DNA from: Thermoleophilaceae bacterium
GTDB lineage: Bacteria; Actinomycetota; Thermoleophilia; Solirubrobacterales; Thermoleophilaceae
Direction of reading: 5' to 3'
DNA length: 46,802 nt
Assembly (NCBI GenBank): GCA_030447905.1
Contig: JAUJNZ010000012.1
Coordinates: forward strand, 1-46,802
The position numbers and the translations under genes were made by a program. Shown piece after piece: positions 43,578 through 46,802 of this stretch (positions within the stretch are counted from its first letter, which is position 1; every line of letters begins with the position of its first letter). The notes beneath the pieces are model-generated. The model was not told where the DNA came from. It saw only the letters and a program-made list of their open reading frames with translations, and ran no database searches.

Positions 43578-45014
43578 TTACCTCGGGGCCTGGCCGCCGA
43601 CTTGGCGCTCCTCGGGCGGTCTCTGTGTGCCCGAAGGGTGGGAGTCGAGGGCGGGGTTCTTTGCCTCGGTCCATTGGCTGCGACTGCCCCACACCTCGGT
43701 GTCGCCCTTTGAGGTGTCGGTGGAGCGGCGCAGCTGGTCGTAGAAGCGGTGTCCGATCTCGCGCGTCCATCCGGGCTCCTCCCGCTCTGAGGAAAAGCCC
43801 GAGGGGGTGTGGTGGTGGATGTCCCACCGCGGCTCGCGGTTTAGGTGCTCGTTTGAGTACTCGCGCATCGGCCGGATGAGCGAGCCGAGCATCCGCGAGG
43901 CCATCGTCGAGACCTTGGACCCCGGCGGGGTCTTGTGGAAGGGCGTGAACTTGTCGGGAAAGCCCGGCATCGTGCAGCCGATGCAGGCGCCGCCGGCGTT
44001 CATGCAGCCCCCGACGTGGTTGATCGCCCCGCGGGAGGTGATGTTGCAGTTGACCACCGGGCCCCAGCAGCCGACCTCGACCAGGCACTCCTTGTCGCCG
44101 AACTCGTGGGCGTAGTCGCCCTCCTCGTAGTAGGCGCCGCGCACGCAGTGGCGGTGGACGGTCTCGCCGAACAGCCAGGCCGGGCGGCCGAGCTCGTCGA
44201 ACTCGGGCAGCGGGCCAAAGCCCTGCAGGAAGTAGCAGATCGCCGCGACCGTCTCGAAGAAGTTGTCGCCGATCGGCGCACAGCCGGGGACGTTGACGAC
44301 GGGGACCCCGAACGCTGAGCGGTAGCGAGAGCCGAGGAAGTCCATCAGGCTCATGGCGCCGGTGGGGTTGCCCTCCGCCGACGGGATGCCGCCCCAGGTC
44401 GCACACGTCCCGATCGCAAGCGACGCGGCGGCGTTGGGGGCCAGGCGGGCGATCCACTCGTTGGTGGTGACCGCGCGCTCGGCGCCGCCCGGGCCCCACG
44501 GCATCTCGCCCTGGCCGGCCCACCAGCCGCCGGTCTCCATCGCCTTGATCTCGTCGGTGATCGACCCCTCGAGGATGATCACATACGGGGCGTCGAGCTC
44601 GCCCTTGATCGCCCGCTCGTGGGCCTTGAGGAAGTTGGGGCCGGCCTCGAGGTTTACGACCGGGTGGTGGAGGATGACCCGCGGCAGGCCCGGGTGGGCG
44701 CCCAGAAGCAGGGCCTCGAGCGAGGGCTTCTCGGCGCCCGAGACGGCCACCGTGCAGCCGTCGCAGCTCATGCCGGCAAACCAGAACGCGTGCACTTTCT
44801 CGATCGGCCCGATCCGCGACTCGGGGCCGGCCTTGGCGTGGGGCTCGAGCAGCGTCTCCATGTCGATGCGGGCGGGCAGGCCGAAGTCGCCGACGTGCTC
44901 GGGGTCGATGGAGTGATCGGGGACCGGCCCGAGCACGTCGAGGAGCTTCTGGGCGGGCGTCTTGGGGGCGCTTCCGTTGGCTCCGTTGCGACCTCTTGAC
45001 CCTAGAATGCCCAT
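43578..45014 (-). CDS. [NiFe]-hydrogenase small (Fe-S) subunit
   Basis: 478 aa, ATG at 45014 with GAGGGA upstream. It passes electrons from the active site through three clusters. Proximal ligands: Cys84 and Cys87 in MSCDGCTVAVSG, Cys204 in GTCATWGG and Cys245 in VPGCAPIGDNF. Distal: His287, Cys290, Cys310 and Cys316. Medial: Cys337, Cys344 and Cys347, with Cys323 nearby. The CLVEVGCWGPVVNCN and ACIGCTMPGFPDKF stretches look like actinobacterial 1h enzymes, but those have Asp in CDGD where this has Cys87. There is no Tat signal and no C-terminal membrane anchor, so the enzyme should be cytoplasmic; about 110 extra C-terminal residues are hydrophilic. It leads the structural operon. Confidence 0.95.
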   Translation of the reverse strand: MGILGSRGRNGANGSAPKTPAQKLLDVLGPVPDHSIDPEHVGDFGLPARIDMETLLEPHAKAGPESRIGPIEKVHAFWFAGMSCDGCTVAVSGAEKPSLEALLLGAHPGLPRVILHHPVVNLEAGPNFLKAHERAIKGELDAPYVIILEGSITDEIKAMETGGWWAGQGEMPWGPGGAERAVTTNEWIARLAPNAAASLAIGTCATWGGIPSAEGNPTGAMSLMDFLGSRYRSAFGVPVVNVPGCAPIGDNFFETVAAICYFLQGFGPLPEFDELGRPAWLFGETVHRHCVRGAYYEEGDYAHEFGDKECLVEVGCWGPVVNCNITSRGAINHVGGCMNAGGACIGCTMPGFPDKFTPFHKTPPGSKVSTMASRMLGSLIRPMREYSNEHLNREPRWDIHHHTPSGFSSEREEPGWTREIGHRFYDQLRRSTDTSKGDTEVWGSRSQWTEAKNPALDSHPSGTQRPPEERQVGGQAPR

Positions 45015-45138
45015 TTCGCTCCCTCGTTTCGCTGTCGCTTTGACCGCATCCGGTCGCTCTGACCCACAGCTGCTCTATGCATGGTACATATAGTCGGCAG
45101 GAGGCGGGTACAGACCGCCTAGCAAAGCTTAGGAGGAG
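45015..45138. promoter_or_regulatory. Divergent hydrogenase promoter region with GACC/GGTC repeats
   Basis: The only A/T-richer spot in the locus. It separates the structural operon (minus) from the right small-protein set (plus). Repeated half-sites occur: GACC-N6-GGTC (45042-45055) and GGTC-N5-GACC (45052-45064), followed by TATGCATGGTACATATA near 45076-45092, which could hold -10 elements for either strand. TAGGAGGAG at 45130-45138 is the ribosome binding site for the plus-strand gene. Regulator not known; PadR in the same locus is a candidate. Confidence 0.4.
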
Positions 45139-45345
45139 ATGATGGCAAAGACCTTCACGTGCCGCGATGCCGGGCTTGTGGGGTGTGGCTTTCGGGCCAG
45201 CGGGCAGACCGAGGACGAGGTGGTAACCAAGGCCGTCGCCCACGCGCGCCAGCGCCACGGGGTCGACCTCACCCAGGCAAAGACCCTCGAGCGCTACGCG
45301 CGCAGCGCGATCCGCGAGGACTCGGGCCGGCGCGGAGGCAGATAG
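45139..45345 (+). CDS. DUF1059-family small protein
   Basis: 68 aa, ATG at 45139 (or 45142), strong ribosome site TAGGAGGAG. It begins AKTFTCRDAGLVGCGFRASG and continues TEDEVVTKAVAHARQRHGVD. The paired Cys/His (Cys near 8, Cys near 16, His near 35, His near 40) pattern is that of DUF1059, a small possible zinc-binding fold of unknown role. It opens the right accessory operon, divergent from the hydrogenase structural genes. Confidence 0.8.
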   Translation: MMAKTFTCRDAGLVGCGFRASGQTEDEVVTKAVAHARQRHGVDLTQAKTLERYARSAIREDSGRRGGR

Positions 45346-45347
45346 CC

Positions 45348-45596
45348 GTGGCCGTCCAGATCGGGTGGATCGTCGGCTGGTCGGTCGGCGCGCTCGTCGT
45401 CGTGATCGCCGCCGTCCTGCTGCTCATGATCATCGGCCTCGGCCTGCGGATCGTCGGCCAGGCCAAGGACATAACCCGCTCGCTCGACTCCGCGCGCGAG
45501 CGCACCTCGCCGATGTTCGAGCTGTCTAGGACCAACCTGGCCGTCGACCGCGCGGCGCGCGGGCTGGCCCGCACGCGCGAGGAGCAGGAGCGATGA
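45348..45596 (+). CDS. Small membrane coiled-coil protein, family A copy 2
   Basis: 82 aa, GTG at 45348, 2 bp after the DUF1059 stop. A membrane helix (GWIVGWSVGALVVVIAAVLL LMI) is followed by a helical tail (RIVGQAKDITRSLDSARERT, LSRTNLAVDRAARGLARTRE). Paralogue of 38298. Stop overlaps the next ATG by 4 bp. Confidence 0.75.
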   Translation: MAVQIGWIVGWSVGALVVVIAAVLLLMIIGLGLRIVGQAKDITRSLDSARERTSPMFELSRTNLAVDRAARGLARTREEQER

Positions 45597-45868
45597 CCCC
45601 GCTCGCCGTCTCCACCGCCGGGGCCATCCTGTCCATCGTCGGCCTCGTGCTCGGGGTCGTCATCCTGGGGGTCGTCGTCGGCCTGTTCAACCGGGTCCTG
45701 CGCCCGGTGTTAGAGATCCGCCGCTACTCGCTCGACATCCTCGACGCCGGCCTGGCGATCACCCGCAACCTCGACGGGGTCGACGAGCTCGAGCGCACCC
45801 GCGAGCTCACCGCCACCGTGCCCCGGCTGGTCCCCGACCTCGAGCAGCTCGAAGGGAGCCCGCGATGA
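45593..45868 (+). CDS. Small membrane coiled-coil protein, family B copy 2
   Basis: 91 aa, ATG at 45593 overlapping the family A stop (ATGA). A membrane helix (ILSIVGLVLGVVILGVVVGL) is followed by a tail RVLRPVLEIRRYSLDILDAG and NLDGVDELERTRELTATVPR. The VDELERTREL segment is almost the same as VDQLQRTREL in the protein at 36956, the best evidence that the two sets share ancestry. Confidence 0.78.
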   Translation: MTPLAVSTAGAILSIVGLVLGVVILGVVVGLFNRVLRPVLEIRRYSLDILDAGLAITRNLDGVDELERTRELTATVPRLVPDLEQLEGSPR

Positions 45869-46161
45869 GCGCGACGGAAGCGATGCCGGAGATCCTCGCG
45901 ATCACCCAAAACCAGACGCTGTGGTGGATCACCCTCGGCGTCGGGCTCGTGGTGGCGCTCGTGGTCACCGCGCTGCTCGAGGCGCTGCGCCAGACCGTGG
46001 TCAAGGTCAAAGACTCAGTCGAGGTGCTGTGGACGATGGGCACCCGCCTGGCCCAGAACACCTCGACCACCTACGTGCTCGACAACACCAAGCAGCGGGG
46101 GGGCGAGCTGCTCGCAGAGCTCGAGCGCCGCCGCCCGCCGGCCGAAAGGAGCCGACCGTGA
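45865..46161 (+). CDS. Small membrane coiled-coil protein, family C copy 2
   Basis: 98 aa, ATG at 45865 overlapping the family B stop by 4 bp. A membrane helix (LWWITLGVGLVVALVVTALL) is followed by an amphipathic tail (QTVVKVKDSVEVLWTMGTRL, DNTKQRGGELLAELERRRPP). Counterpart of 38603. Stop overlaps the next GTG. Confidence 0.75.
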   Translation: MSATEAMPEILAITQNQTLWWITLGVGLVVALVVTALLEALRQTVVKVKDSVEVLWTMGTRLAQNTSTTYVLDNTKQRGGELLAELERRRPPAERSRP

Positions 46162-46460
46162 ACACCGTCCTCATCGTCCTGACCCTGGTCGAGGTCACCC
46201 TGCTGGTCGTCGTCTTGGCCGGCTACCTGATCGCGATCGCCGGGACCCTCCACCAGGTCTCTAAGACCCTCGGCCTCGTCACCTTCGGCGTGCGGGCGAT
46301 CGACAAGCAGACCGAGCCGATCGGCCCGCGCCTGCGCGAGGTAAACCAGGTGCTCGAGCAGGTCGCCGGCGCGCTCGACGTCGGGTCGCGAGCCGACGGG
46401 GGCTCCTCGCAGGCCCCGGACGCGCCGCCGGCGCGGCCCGGGCCCGAGGCGCGCTGGTAG
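46158..46460 (+). CDS. Small membrane coiled-coil protein, family D copy 3
   Basis: 100 aa, GTG at 46158 overlapping the family C stop by 4 bp (GTGA). A membrane helix (VLIVLTLVEVTLLVVVLAGY) is followed by the tail KTLGLVTFGVRAIDKQTEPI and GPRLREVNQVLEQVAGALDV, then a Pro/Ala-rich end. Its last codons TGG TAG begin the GGTA repeat, so repeat length change by slippage could alter the stop. Paralogue of 37214 and 38872. Confidence 0.75.
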   Translation: MNTVLIVLTLVEVTLLVVVLAGYLIAIAGTLHQVSKTLGLVTFGVRAIDKQTEPIGPRLREVNQVLEQVAGALDVGSRADGGSSQAPDAPPARPGPEARW

Positions 46461-46479
46461 GTAGGTAGGTAGGTAGGTA
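46456..46479 (+). repeat. (GGTA)6 tetranucleotide repeat across a stop codon
   Basis: Six perfect GGTA units. They begin in the last sense codon (TGG) and stop (TAG) of the family D gene. A 4-bp repeat can change length by slippage. Confidence 0.9.
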
Positions 46480-46506
46480 GGGGGTCGGGCGGGGTGGCGG
46501 GGGGCA
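46480..46506 (+). other. G-run cluster, G-quadruplex candidate
   Basis: GGGGG-TC-GGG-C-GGGG-TGGC-GGGGGG directly follows the GGTA repeat. It has at least four G-runs with loops of 1-4 nt, the usual criterion for a G-quadruplex on the coding strand just after the operon end. It may act in termination. Confidence 0.5.
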
Positions 46507-46621
46507 GGAGACGGTTAGGGGATCCGGGGCGATCCTCGGTCCGCACGCCGCCCCCCGGCGACGCCTGACGCGGACCAGCGGTCGCCGCACAGCGCCGGCC
46601 CCAAACTGACCGAACTCAAAT

Positions 46622-46642
46622 GCCTACCCGCCGGAGGTAGGC
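46622..46642. repeat. Inverted repeat GCCTACC-N7-GGTAGGC
   Basis: A perfect 7-bp stem with a 7-nt loop. It shares the GGTAGG word with the tetranucleotide repeat 150 bp upstream. No T-run, so terminator function is doubtful. Confidence 0.4.
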
Positions 46643-46802
46643 GGCGAGAGCGCGGCTCGACGCCGCTGGGTCGTTGCACAGGCGGGGTGGCAGAGCGGGC
46701 CGCGTCGCCGATGCGGACCAACTACCTACCGAGTCCGGCCGTCGAGCGGCGGACGCACGGCCCCGGAACTTCTTCCCTCTCCCCTCGGGGCCGAGGGCTG
46801 GC

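Larger units (their letters stand above)
46461..46802. other. Right-end region, no gene supported
   Basis: Apart from the repeat, G-runs and hairpin listed, frames on both strands here are short and show no domain. No complete tRNA fold could be built. Confidence 0.5.

Noticed and set aside
43086-43712. Plus-strand frames across the hydrogenase subunits
   Set aside because: Antisense to subunits with complete metal-site motifs.
46456-46479. CRISPR array
   Set aside because: It is a 4-bp tandem repeat with no spacers; no other regularly spaced repeats are in the window.
46681-46760. tRNA-Ser-like start (GCGGGGTGGCAGAGCGG)
   Set aside because: No matching acceptor arm, T-loop or anticodon stem could be found downstream.

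Overview
The window is about 46.8 kb of very GC-rich chromosomal DNA. It has actinobacterial-type genes, a 16S-23S-5S rRNA operon with no tRNA in the spacer, short-form HisG with HisZ, a MurA with Asp in place of the catalytic Cys, and many GTG/TTG starts in 4-bp GTGA overlaps. Together these suggest an actinobacterium, perhaps a deep-branching soil lineage such as Thermoleophilia. That placement is inference; the rRNA sequences here would settle it.

Layout. (1) 1-6960, metal handling: the tail of a multicopper-oxidase-like gene, a ZIP permease, a broken DtxR/MntR copy, a haem c lipoprotein on the other strand, an intact DtxR/MntR regulator, then a run of HMA-like protein, small protein, P-type ATPase, second small protein and cupredoxin lipoprotein. 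(2) 7270-11522 (minus): murA-hisZ-hisG-hisD. (3) 11646-15246: an HD-domain protein, a decayed isocitrate dehydrogenase gene, a DUF389 membrane protein and small hypothetical genes. (4) 15306-20648 (minus): the rRNA operon with terminator, two processing stems and a promoter inside the 3' end of tyrS. (5) 20617-27540: tyrS, a class A penicillin-binding protein, 3-methyladenine glycosylase, argH and a GNAT acetyltransferase. (6) 27532-32590 (minus): leuB-ilvE-cimA plus a DegT/StrS aminotransferase, a branched-chain amino acid operon using the citramalate route. (7) 33189-46460: a [NiFe]-hydrogenase island.

The hydrogenase island is the most interesting part. Structural genes (small then large subunit, minus strand) are followed by a protein that looks like a hydrogenase maturation protease but has lost its metal ligands. 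To the left is a canonical maturation protease followed by a CooC-type nickel-insertion ATPase. In that ATPase the first Cys of the expected metal-binding CxC motif is an in-frame UGA. A near-perfect stem-loop follows it with the geometry of a bacterial SECIS element, so it may be a UxC selenoprotein. Two single-base frameshifts downstream leave a pseudogene or sequencing errors as the alternative. On both sides of the structural genes lie sets of very small proteins with one N-terminal membrane helix and a helical tail. They fall into four paralogous families (A, B, C, D): a compact A-B-C-D set on the right, and a rearranged set interrupted by a PsbP-like gene on the left. I infer a membrane scaffold or quinone-access module for an otherwise soluble uptake hydrogenase. 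A NifU-domain protein, a Cys-rich winged-helix-like protein, PadR, DUF4383 and DUF1059 proteins complete the island. No hypA-F genes are in the window.

Several genes are decaying: the first dtxR copy, icd, and a ParA/CooC fragment with neither a start codon nor a C-terminus. Each is described from direct comparison with its intact paralogue in the window or with family motifs.
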